From: Acidobacteriota bacterium
GTDB lineage: Bacteria > Acidobacteriota > Terriglobia > Bryobacterales > Bryobacteraceae
DNA length: 17,865 nucleotides
Assembly (NCBI GenBank): GCA_026394095.1
Contig: JAPKYY010000174.1
Coordinates: 1 to 17,865, forward strand
Reading direction: 5' to 3'
The notes beneath the pieces were generated by a model. That model ran no database searches. It worked only from the letters and a program-made list of their open reading frames with translations, and was not told where the DNA came from. Of this stretch, positions 8,090-14,641 are shown one piece after another (position 1 is the stretch's first letter; each line of letters begins with the position of its first letter). A program made the position numbers and the translations under genes.

Positions 8090-8599
8090 ATGGAAACCGT
8101 TTACATCGATGTCGACACGCAAATGGACTTTGTAGTGCCTGCAGGAGCGCTCTATGTGCCGGGGGCAGAGCGGATCCTGGCGCAAGTTGGGAAGTTGAAT
8201 CGTGAAGCGGTGTCGGCGGGGAATTTGTTGATCGCGACGATGGATGCGCATAGCGAGAACGATGTGGAGTTCAAGAGCTGGCCACATCATTGCGTGGTGG
8301 GGAGCTTGGGGCAGCGCAAGGCCGAGCAGACGATTGTTAAAGGGATGCGGGTGATCGAGAAGCAGAGTGTGGATTGCTTTACCAACCCGGAGATGGCTGA
8401 GATTTTACGGGTAGAGGGTGTGGAAGAGGCGGTTGTCTACGGAGTTGTGACGGAGATTTGTGTGCTGAATGCGGTGCGGGGGCTTTTGGATCGCGGCATC
8501 CGCGTCCGGGTGGTTGCGAATGCCGTGAAAGAGTTGAATGTTGACGCCCGGGACCGCTTTTTTGAAGAAGTCAGGGGGCGCGGAGGAATCATCGCCTAA
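8090..8599 (+). CDS. pncA: Nicotinamidase / isochorismatase-family amidohydrolase
   Basis: Likely hydrolyses nicotinamide to nicotinate, feeding the adjacent (damaged) nicotinate phosphoribosyltransferase. 169 residues, slightly short for PncA. Catalytic Asp9 lies in DVDTQMDF, the metal-binding pattern is Asp52-x-His54 (MDAHS) with His65/His66 in WPHHCV, the nucleophile is Cys124 in VVYGVVTEICV, and the Lys of the triad is probably Lys91 (EKQSVDCF). WPxHCVxGSxG is the nicotinamidase-type signature and favours this over other cysteine hydrolases of the family. It starts six bases after the pncB stop and is the last gene of the operon. Its end overlaps rsfS tail to tail by four bases, and there is no terminator hairpin between them. 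Confidence 0.85.
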   Translation: METVYIDVDTQMDFVVPAGALYVPGAERILAQVGKLNREAVSAGNLLIATMDAHSENDVEFKSWPHHCVVGSLGQRKAEQTIVKGMRVIEKQSVDCFTNPEMAEILRVEGVEEAVVYGVVTEICVLNAVRGLLDRGIRVRVVANAVKELNVDARDRFFEEVRGRGGIIA

Positions 8600-8973
8600 T
8601 TGGCTTTTGCGACTTCGGCCGGAATCGGAATGCTGGGAGCCATGCCCCAGAGACGCTCGAGATCGTAAAAGCCGCGAGATTCTTCACTGAAAATATGAAT
8701 CACGAAATCTCCGTAATCCATCAAAATCCAGTTGGCAGACTCGTAGCCTTCAGTCGAGATGGGCTTGTAGCCCAACTGGGCGAGCTGTCCGCCGATCTCG
8801 TCACTGATCGCGTGGTTCTGACGGGGGTTAGTTCCCGAACAAATGAGAAAATAGTCAGTAAAACCGGATATTTCCTCAATGTCGAGGACCTTCAAATTGA
8901 GTGCTTTTTTAGACTCGGCGGCGCGACATGCGGCCAAAAGTTCGGGGGAAAGGGTTGCTAGGGTGTTGCTCAA
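8596..8973 (-). CDS. rsfS: Ribosomal silencing factor RsfS
   Basis: Binds ribosomal protein L14 and blocks subunit joining during nutrient limitation in the family. 125 residues. Recognisable stretches are KKALNLKVLDIEEISGFTDY, FLICSGTNPRQNHAISDEI, EGYESANWILMDYGDFVIHI and FYDLERLW near the C-terminus, all in the usual order. The start is TTG at 8971-8973: GGAG (8979-8982) lies five bases upstream on the minus strand, and no ATG exists in this frame nearby. An out-of-frame ATG at about 8985 would give a five-codon reading frame ending at the TTG (TTGA overlap). The partners that often flank rsfS (nadD, rlmH) are not next to it here. Divergent from the gene at 9020 with 46 bases between starts. 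Confidence 0.94.
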   Translation of the reverse strand: MSNTLATLSPELLAACRAAESKKALNLKVLDIEEISGFTDYFLICSGTNPRQNHAISDEIGGQLAQLGYKPISTEGYESANWILMDYGDFVIHIFSEESRGFYDLERLWGMAPSIPIPAEVAKAN

Positions 8974-8978
8974 ACTTG

Positions 8979-8982
8979 CTCC
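8979..8982 (-). promoter_or_regulatory. Shine-Dalgarno GGAG deciding the TTG start of rsfS
   Basis: On the minus strand GGAG is followed by five bases and then TTG. It supports the non-ATG start, which is also where the RsfS family sequence begins. Confidence 0.6.
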
Positions 8983-9019
8983 ATGAATATGGGCTTCTGA
9001 GCGGCAGAATACTACACTA

Positions 9020-9880
9020 ATGAGAGTGCGTCAAAGCTTTTTGTTGATCGGGACAGTAGTTCTGACCCTGGCAGCAGCCTCGGGACAGGAGCCGTTTGCC
9101 GTCCAAAAGGCGAGGCAGGACCTCGAACGGCTGAAGGAATTGGCGTCGATTGGAGCGGTTTCGAAGGCCCGATTGACCCAGGCTGAGGAAAAGCTGGCTG
9201 ACGCGCAGGATGAAGACACTTTACGGCGGCTCCTGTATGGCAAGGTTGGCGTAGAGGAGTTAAGCGAGGGCCAAGCCCGGGAAGTGGTAGCGGCGGCGCA
9301 ACGGCGGGTAGACCGAGTGGCAAAGCAGTACCAAGGGGAAGTTGTTTTAGTAGAGCAGGGCGTTGTGCCTAAGAGTCACATCGATGAATTTGAGCGCCAG
9401 TTGGCCGACCGGCGTCTCGGTTTGCAGTTGGCTGAAGGCCGCGCGAAGATCTTCGAGGACTTGCTCAACATGGCCCGGGCGGAAGAGTTTTTTGTCACCG
9501 AGGTGCATGATGAAGAGCTGACCCCGCGGCCGCTGGTGGAGAGCTTTACCGGGAGTGGTGTTTTCAAGGACGCGCATCTGAAGTACATCGAGGCGGGCTT
9601 TGAGAAGCAGTTTAAGCGGCCTCTGCCGGTGAGCGCGCGTGGGCAGACTTCCTTGCACACGGCTTTGGGCTTTGATCATTCGGGCCGGGTGGACGTGGGC
9701 GTGAACCCGGATGACGAAGAGGGGCAGTGGTTGCGGAGCCAGTTGCAGACCCTGCGGGTGCCCTACATTGTGCTGCGGGGGATGATCCCCGGCAAGAGCA
9801 CTGCGCCGCATATTCATATCGGATTGCCAAGTACACGGCTCAAGGGTGCAGACACGCCGAGTGGCGGCGGTCTAAACTAA
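9020..9880 (+). CDS. Secreted protein: helical hairpin repeats plus HxH peptidase-like C-terminal domain
   Basis: 286 residues, not a family I can name. A signal peptide is clear (about 1-22, FLLIGTVVLTLAAASG before QEP). Two similar helical segments follow: LERLKELASIGAVSKARL then AEEKLADAQ (about 35-63), and VVLVEQGVVPKSHIDEFERQ then LADRRLGLQ (108-136). The L-x-x-x-G-A/V-V-S/P-K-x pattern is that of HlyD/TolC-type coiled-coil hairpins. The C-terminal domain has SLHTALGFDHSGRVDVGV (211-228) and APHIHIG (262-268). Ser-x-His...Asp...His-x-His resembles the metal site of the M15/Hedgehog DD-peptidase fold, so a periplasmic zinc peptidase is plausible but inferred. ATG 9020 has no clear Shine-Dalgarno; GTG 9026 is an alternative. 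hpt follows 23 bases later. Confidence 0.72.
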   Translation: MRVRQSFLLIGTVVLTLAAASGQEPFAVQKARQDLERLKELASIGAVSKARLTQAEEKLADAQDEDTLRRLLYGKVGVEELSEGQAREVVAAAQRRVDRVAKQYQGEVVLVEQGVVPKSHIDEFERQLADRRLGLQLAEGRAKIFEDLLNMARAEEFFVTEVHDEELTPRPLVESFTGSGVFKDAHLKYIEAGFEKQFKRPLPVSARGQTSLHTALGFDHSGRVDVGVNPDDEEGQWLRSQLQTLRVPYIVLRGMIPGKSTAPHIHIGLPSTRLKGADTPSGGGLN

Positions 9881-9903
9881 GATCTCCAGTTCAGGAAAAT
9901 ACT

Positions 9904-10440
9904 ATGTCTGAAAACGCAATTACGCCCACAAAGCTTCGTGTCCTTGTGCCTGCCGAGAAGATCAAAGAGCGCATTGAGGAACTAGGCAAACAGATTAGCG
10001 CCGACTATAAAGGGCCGATCATTGTGATCGGTATTCTCAAGGGCGCATTTATCTTCATGTCCGATTTGCTGCGTGTGGTGGAGTTGCCGACGCGGGTGGA
10101 CTTTATGGGGATCTCCAGTTACGGGAATTCAAAGTCGACCTCGGGTGAGGTTCGCCTGACTAAAGATCTGGATATGAGTGTTGAGGGACTTGACGTTCTG
10201 GTGGTGGAAGATATCGTCGATAGCGGAGTGACGCTCACCTATCTGATTCATCTTCTGAGCCAGCGGCGGCCGAGGTCGATTCGCATTGCTGCGCTGCTCG
10301 ACAAGCCCGACCGCCGGATGAGACCAATCAAGGTGAACTACTGCGGCTTTGAGATTCCGGATGAGTTTGTAGTGGGCTATGGGCTGGACTACGCCGAAGA
10401 TTACCGGCACCTCAAAGATATCTGCGTTCTGGAGAGCTAG
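9904..10440 (+). CDS. hpt: Hypoxanthine phosphoribosyltransferase
   Basis: Purine salvage: hypoxanthine (or guanine) plus PRPP to IMP (GMP); cytoplasmic. 178 residues, the usual length. PRPP-binding motif VLVVEDIVDSGVTL at 98-111 with acidic pair Glu102-Asp103, SSYGNSKSTSGEV loop at 71-83 that closes over the active site, LLDKPDRR at 131-138, and PDEFVVGYGLDYAEDYRHL at 152-170, all diagnostic. Start ATG 9904 is chosen because AGGA lies seven bases upstream and the family N-terminus begins here; the open frame further upstream runs across the preceding gene and is not coding. Its last 29 bases overlap the 3' end of the convergent sigma-factor gene. Confidence 0.96.
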   Translation: MSENAITPTKLRVLVPAEKIKERIEELGKQISADYKGPIIVIGILKGAFIFMSDLLRVVELPTRVDFMGISSYGNSKSTSGEVRLTKDLDMSVEGLDVLVVEDIVDSGVTLTYLIHLLSQRRPRSIRIAALLDKPDRRMRPIKVNYCGFEIPDEFVVGYGLDYAEDYRHLKDICVLES

Positions 10441-11627
10441 AGCTCCTGATTTTCGCAAGGCGTGTGGTGAGGTAACGCCGTAAGCCGGGATCGGTGGTAA
10501 GGCCGAGGCCTCGTTCGAGACACAAAGACGCAAGATCCGGTTGGCCAAGCATCTCTAAGACATAGCCACGAGCCAACCACCAGGACTGGTAATTCCGCAC
10601 CAGGTCAGGATCAATATCGTCCAATAGTTTGAGGCCCCGGACGGGATCCAGATTGGCATGGGCTACGGCCCGGCCAACTAAAGAACCAATCGTGGGATGT
10701 TGATCCGCCAGGGTGTCATAGAGGCTCGCGATTTCCGGCCAGGGGACAACACCAGTGAAAGCCCGGTAGCAATGGGCCGCATGGATGGAAGCTTCAAGCT
10801 GGAATGGCCTGGGTTGCCGCATTTCTGAAGCGCCTGCCAGCAGCGTGTAGCCTTCCTTCATCAACCCGGAATCCCAGAGTCCGGTCTGCTGTTCAAGCAG
10901 CGGGATGAAATCTCCATTCGGAGCGGTTTGCGCAGGGTGCCTCGCCTGACAGAAGCAGAGCAGCGCGAGGAAGCCCAGAGCCTCTGCACTTTCCGGTACC
11001 AGCGAGGCAATGAGCCGCGCGAGATACACAGCTTCGCTGCGCAAATCCTCCGGATCTGCAGCATCGAGAAGACTGGTTTGGCCCCCAATGAAGTAAGCGG
11101 CATATGTGGCCTCAAGGAGTGCATTGAGTCTGTCTGGCATGTCCTGAGGTTCTGGGCGCTCAAAGGCCATACCGGAATCGCGGATCTTCTTTTTGGCTTT
11201 TGACTTCGAGGCCCAGCACGGTCTGCAGGATCAGGGCCGGCCTTACCGCAATGTCGATGGCCGGATGGGCGCAGATGAGCATGAGGCGCAATCGTTCATC
11301 CGGAAAGTCTTTCGAAGGCTCAGCCTGGAGGATTGCGCTGTCATTGAGGGGATCAAAGATGAGATTGCGCCGGCTCTCATCAATCAACTTGCGGCGGGCA
11401 ACCGTAAGAAGCCAGCCTTCGGGCGAGGCGGGTACGCCTTGCTGCGGCCATTTGGCCAGGGCAGCGGCAAAAGCCTCTGATAGAGCGTCTTCTGCGGCCG
11501 GGAGGTCTCTCCATTGAACCGTAAGATAGGCCAGAAGGCGGCCATAGGAGGTGCGCGCGACAGTCTCAGCTACAGCCTGAGCATTGCTTGTGTACGGCAC
11601 CTCCATGGCCATTTGCTTAGTTCTCAC
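10412..11627 (-). pseudogene. ECF42-type RNA polymerase sigma factor, broken at the sigma-4 helix-turn-helix
   Basis: ECF sigma factors with a long C-terminal extension (DUF6596), usually encoded next to DGPF/YCII proteins. The N-terminal frame (from 11627 GTG or 11612 ATG, down to 11160) has the sigma-2 region (LLAYLTVQWRDLPAAEDALS, then GWLLTVARRKLIDESRR) and DERLRLMLICAHPAIDIAVR, then LQTVLGLE. It then shifts frame and stops. The family sequence resumes in another frame at about 11203 with SKAKKKIRDSGMAFERPEP and continues through the extension (ARLIASLVPESAEALGFLAL, GLWDSGLMKEGYTLL, IASLYDTL) to the stop at 10412. About 20 residues that should stand between GLE and SKAKKKIR, normally the helix-turn-helix reading the -35 element, are missing. 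The gene overlaps the DGPF gene start to end by a few bases if GTG is used. Confidence 0.85.
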
Positions 11628-11976
11628 TCAGATTCAGAACAGGGCGTACTTCGGTCGAGCCCGAAATGGTGCTGGGGCTGCGTTCTGCCCAGAGCAGGGC
11701 GTCTTCGAGTGAGGCTACGTTGATGATGAGGTAGCCACCGAGCAGCTCTTTGGTGTCTGCATAGGGGCCGTCCTGCACCTGACGCTTGCCATCGCGGATG
11801 CGGATGGTGCTGGCAGTGTAGGGAGCCTTAAGGGCATTGCCACCCTTAACAATGCCTGCGCCGTAGATCGCATTCATATAGGCGCGCCAGGACTCCCAAT
11901 AAGTGGCCGAGGCTGGATCGTTCTTCTCTCGTTCGAGATCCTGAACGGGGCTGTTGAACATCAACATGAATTCCAT
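11617..11976 (-). CDS. DGPF/YCII-domain protein paired with the ECF42-type sigma factor
   Basis: 119 residues, the small alpha-beta YCII-related fold. The hallmark DGPYADTKELLGGYLII occupies 69-85 (family consensus DGPFAETKE). FMLMF at 3-7 and ALLWAERSP near 92-101 are also family-typical. Biochemical activity is not established for the family; genes of this type are characteristically beside ECF42 sigma factors, which is exactly the context here. Start ATG 11976 has GAGGAAA about nine bases upstream. Its stop is at 11617-11619, next to the sigma-factor start, so the two would be co-transcribed; the dehydrogenase gene lies 33 bases upstream on the same strand. Confidence 0.9.
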   Translation of the reverse strand: MEFMLMFNSPVQDLEREKNDPASATYWESWRAYMNAIYGAGIVKGGNALKAPYTASTIRIRDGKRQVQDGPYADTKELLGGYLIINVASLEDALLWAERSPSTISGSTEVRPVLNLSEN

Positions 11977-12009
11977 GATTTTATTTCCTCATTTCGTATT
12001 TTGTATGGG

Positions 12010-13035
12010 CTAGGCCCAGGGTTTCAAGACGAGCTTGCCTTCGCTCTTGCGCTGCTCGAGCAGGTTGTGGGCGAGGCTTGCTTCAGCAAGAGGCAGAGTT
12101 GTAATTCGTGGAATCTGGATCTTGCCAGCCACTACATCCTGCATCAGTTCATAAAGTGCGCGCCCAGCCACGCGAGGTCGATCCATAAACCAGCCTCCGA
12201 TATTGAAGGCAAGGATCGACTGGTTTGGGGCAGGGCTGTAGAAGACTTTCTCAGAGGCAGTGGCATCCAGAGTTGAGGAGACACCACTTGCAGCGCCATA
12301 AACGACGAGTCTCCCGAAAGGGGCCAGGCAGCTTAAGGTATCCGCCAGGGATGTACCGCCGCTAGCCTCAAGTGCGACATCGACGCCACGCCCGCCCGTG
12401 CAATTGAGCACTTCTGCGGGCCAATTGGCCCGCGACGAGTTGATGGCTTCATGTGCGCCTAACGATAGAGCGAGCTCGCGCCTGGCATCGCTACTTACTG
12501 CGGCGATGATTTTGCCGGCACCTGCCTGCGCTGCCAGCTGGATGGCGAAGCTGCCGACACCCCCGGTGGCCGCCGGTATGAGGACGCTTTCACCAGATTG
12601 GAGCCGAGCGGTCTCGGTGAGGATCAGCCTGGCCGTGCTTCCGGCGATGAGCAATGTGCTGGCAGCATCAAAGGTGAGGCCCTCGGGCATTGGCATCGCA
12701 GTGGCTGCGTACGATACAGCGTACTGGGCATATCCGCCGAAGCCCGTTGGGCCGGCCAGGGCAAATACTTTAGTGCCGACCGGCGGACTGTCCACTCCAG
12801 AGCCAAGAGCTTCGACCGTACCGGCAATTTCGCCACCGGGGATAAAGGGGAACTCTGTTGGGAAGGGATAAGCGTCACCCCTGCGCCGCTTGACGTCAGA
12901 GAAGTTGACGCCAGCCGATTCGACACGAATCAAGAGCTGTCCCGGGCCAGGTTCGGGTACCGGGATGCTATCCAATTCAAAAACAGAAGGCCCGCGTTTG
13001 TGAACACGGGCCGCTTTCATAAGGTGAGAAGTCAC
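12010..13035 (-). CDS. Zinc-independent medium-chain dehydrogenase, quinone oxidoreductase type
   Basis: Probable NADPH-dependent quinone or enone reductase of the MDR superfamily; cytoplasmic. 341 residues. An N-terminal GroES-like domain (PEPGPGQLLIRVESAGVNFS at 28-46, FPFIPGGEIAGTV at 62-74) is followed by the Rossmann domain with AATGGVGS at 155-162. The catalytic and structural zinc cysteines of alcohol dehydrogenases are absent, and AGVNFSD is the quinone-reductase signature. Substrate cannot be told. GTG 13035 is preferred: AAAGGA (13043-13048) lies seven bases upstream, while the in-frame ATG at 13020 has none. That Shine-Dalgarno lies inside a long inverted repeat, listed separately. 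Likely first gene of a minus-strand unit with the DGPF and sigma-factor genes. Confidence 0.9.
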   Translation of the reverse strand: MTSHLMKAARVHKRGPSVFELDSIPVPEPGPGQLLIRVESAGVNFSDVKRRRGDAYPFPTEFPFIPGGEIAGTVEALGSGVDSPPVGTKVFALAGPTGFGGYAQYAVSYAATAMPMPEGLTFDAASTLLIAGSTARLILTETARLQSGESVLIPAATGGVGSFAIQLAAQAGAGKIIAAVSSDARRELALSLGAHEAINSSRANWPAEVLNCTGGRGVDVALEASGGTSLADTLSCLAPFGRLVVYGAASGVSSTLDATASEKVFYSPAPNQSILAFNIGGWFMDRPRVAGRALYELMQDVVAGKIQIPRITTLPLAEASLAHNLLEQRKSEGKLVLKPWA

Positions 13036-13039
13036 AGGG

Positions 13040-13102
13040 TTTTCCTTTCGTCACTCGGACATCAAGTGAGATCGATGTCTCACTGGGGTGACGAACGGAA
13101 AA
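13040..13102 (-). promoter_or_regulatory. Nested inverted repeat in the leader of the dehydrogenase gene
   Basis: Outer arms are TTTTCCTTTCGTCAC (13040-13054) and GTGACGAACGGAAAA (13088-13102), complementary at 14 of 15 positions. An inner hairpin is AGTGAGA (13065-13071) with TCTCACT (13078-13084), 6-base loop. A competing inner pair is GACATC (13058-13063) with GATGTC (13074-13079), which shares bases with the first, so both cannot form together. Read as minus-strand RNA, the outer stem's 3' arm contains the AAAGGA Shine-Dalgarno of the GTG start at 13035. It could therefore be an RNA translation switch, or a DNA operator with repeated TCACT/AGTGA half-sites. The structure is seen directly; the function is inferred. 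Confidence 0.6.
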
Positions 13103-13138
13103 TCGCAGAACGGACAAATCGCCTGAGTATTTTTTTAC

Positions 13139-13369
13139 TTAGACCTTCGGCTTGGGGGCGGGAAGGGCGAATGCCTTGCAGGCGCTGTCGAAGCCCATCT
13201 TGCCGTGGGTGCCGTCGCAGAAGGGCTTGTTATTGCTAAGCCCGCAGCGGCAGAGACCGATGGCTGTGCGGCCGGCGAGGTCGAAGGCGTTGCCTTCTGC
13301 GTCTACGATGTGGAACTCCCCTTCGATGCGAATGGGGCCGTTGTTGAAAATAGTTACTTTGGTTGACAT
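13139..13369 (-). CDS. CDGSH-type iron-sulfur domain protein
   Basis: 76-residue single-domain CDGSH protein expected to bind a [2Fe-2S] cluster through three Cys and one His. The ligands are all present in CRCGLSNNKPFCDGTH: Cys40, Cys42, Cys51 and His55. The N-terminal half (TIFNNGPIRIEGEFHIVDAE) is the strand-rich part commonly preceding the motif in bacterial homologues. ATG 13369 is where the family sequence begins; an open frame extends 35 codons further upstream across the divergent gene and is not credible. No Shine-Dalgarno is obvious. Its start is only 11 bases from the GTG of the divergent gene at 13381 (14 from that gene's ATG), so promoters must overlap coding sequence. A redox role is likely, the partner unknown. 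Confidence 0.93.
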   Translation of the reverse strand: MSTKVTIFNNGPIRIEGEFHIVDAEGNAFDLAGRTAIGLCRCGLSNNKPFCDGTHGKMGFDSACKAFALPAPKPKV

Positions 13370-13383
13370 AGGCTGAAAGAGTG

Positions 13384-14619
13384 ATGATCTCACGGCTTTG
13401 GCTGCTTTGGCTGATCGCGATGCCGCCTCTCGCTGCACAATCGCTGCAGCAGGAGGACATTCTGCGCCTGGCACGGATCAAGAGTGCGATCAAGAAACAC
13501 CTTGAGGGGATGCCGAACTTTACTTGTTTGCAGACTGTGGAGCGGTATCAGCGATTTCCAAATGCGAAGACTGAATCCCTGATTGATGTATTGCGACTGG
13601 AAGTGGCTTATGTGACGGGCCGGGAGATGTATGCATGGCCGGGGTCGACTCAGTTTGAAGATACCGAGCTGCGGGAGATTGTGACGACTGGGGCGTTTTC
13701 GACAGGGGCATTTGCCTTGCACGCGCGAGCCATCTTTTTGGGTGATGGCACTACATTTCGTTTCGGGGGCGAAGAAGATTTTGACGGTAAGCCGGTGTTG
13801 CGTTTCGACTACGACACTGCACAGTTTCGCAGCGGTTATCAGATTCGCAATCCGCGAAAGGGGATAGGTGCGGTGGTGGCTTATCACGGAAGCATCTGGG
13901 CCCAGCGGGACAATTATGAGCTTTTGAGAATCTCGGTTGAGGCAGACGATATTCCCGATGAGATCGAGATTGTCAAGGCTACCGACCGGCTGGAGTATCA
14001 GTTTGTGCGTATCGGATCGAGGGACGCATTGCTGCCCAGGGATAGTGAAGTTCAAATCACGGATAACCGGGGCCGGATGTCGATCAACAAGACACGATTG
14101 AGCCGGTGCAAGCAGTATTCAGGGGAGAGCACGCTGAGTTTTGAAGATGTTGGGGAGGCTGGAGAAGCCGCTTCAAAGCTGACGCGGGTTTTGACCTTCG
14201 AGCCGTATACCGAGTTGGAACTGGCGCTCGACGTGGAGTTGAACCACGAGGGTTTTGCGGTGGGAGATGCGATTCAGGCCCTGCTGCGGAATGACATTAA
14301 AGAGGGAAAGACGGTGATTGCGCCCAAGGGCAGCATCGCCAGGGGGCGGATTCTGAGGCTCGAGCATCAGGTGGGAGATTATTCCACCTACAACATCACT
14401 TTGCAGTTTGATGAGCTGCTAGGTGCAGACTGGCGGGCACCGCTGAAATTGCGGCTTACGCGAACCGATCCGCCAACCGGAACTCCACCCGATATGCGCA
14501 CGCCAGGTCGAATTGTCAGATCGGTGACATTGCCCGATACCCAGCCGAATGGCTTTCTGGTCTTCTCGAAGAAGCTGAAGTTGTCGCGCGGCTTCACTAC
14601 GATATGGCAGACTCAGTAA
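13384..14619 (+). CDS. Secreted protein of unknown function (acidobacterial-type)
   Basis: 411 residues from ATG 13384 (GTG 13381 would add one). The signal peptide is clear: LWLLWLIAMPPLAAQS. I do not recognise a characterised family. The mature start has HLEGMPNFTCLQTVERYQR (about 40-58), a pattern that from memory recurs in secreted paralogues of Bryobacter/Solibacter genomes. The middle is beta-rich (about 80-240). At about 277-328 is a compact module: VGDAIQALLRNDIKEGKTVI then APKGSIARGRILRLEHQ, similar in style to the beta-rich core of TrbI/VirB10-like or SAF-type domains; this is only a resemblance. Cysteines are few (CLQT, SRCKQY). GH88 follows 22 bases after the stop. Coding status is secure from the length and signal peptide; function is unknown. 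Confidence 0.8.
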   Translation: MISRLWLLWLIAMPPLAAQSLQQEDILRLARIKSAIKKHLEGMPNFTCLQTVERYQRFPNAKTESLIDVLRLEVAYVTGREMYAWPGSTQFEDTELREIVTTGAFSTGAFALHARAIFLGDGTTFRFGGEEDFDGKPVLRFDYDTAQFRSGYQIRNPRKGIGAVVAYHGSIWAQRDNYELLRISVEADDIPDEIEIVKATDRLEYQFVRIGSRDALLPRDSEVQITDNRGRMSINKTRLSRCKQYSGESTLSFEDVGEAGEAASKLTRVLTFEPYTELELALDVELNHEGFAVGDAIQALLRNDIKEGKTVIAPKGSIARGRILRLEHQVGDYSTYNITLQFDELLGADWRAPLKLRLTRTDPPTGTPPDMRTPGRIVRSVTLPDTQPNGFLVFSKKLKLSRGFTTIWQTQ

Positions 14620-14629
14620 TGAAGTAGCT

Positions 14630-14634
14630 AAGGA
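14630..14634 (+). promoter_or_regulatory. Shine-Dalgarno AAGGA deciding the TTG start of the GH88 gene
   Basis: AAGGA is followed by seven bases and then TTG 14642. The first in-frame ATG lies far inside the conserved domain, so this site supports the TTG start. Confidence 0.6.
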
Positions 14635-14641
14635 CACACCG

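Noticed and set aside
7343..8290. 315-codon minus-strand open frame across pncB and pncA
   Set aside because: No recognisable motif. It lies antisense to two genes whose family sequence is clear on the plus strand.
13040..13102. The inverted repeat as a miniature transposable element
   Set aside because: Only about 63 bases long, no target-site duplication flanks it, and no second copy is visible in the window.
13120..13140. Run of seven T residues after the CDGSH gene as a terminator
   Set aside because: It is a T-run only on the plus strand, where no GC stem precedes it; on the minus strand, the direction of the CDGSH gene, it is an A-run.
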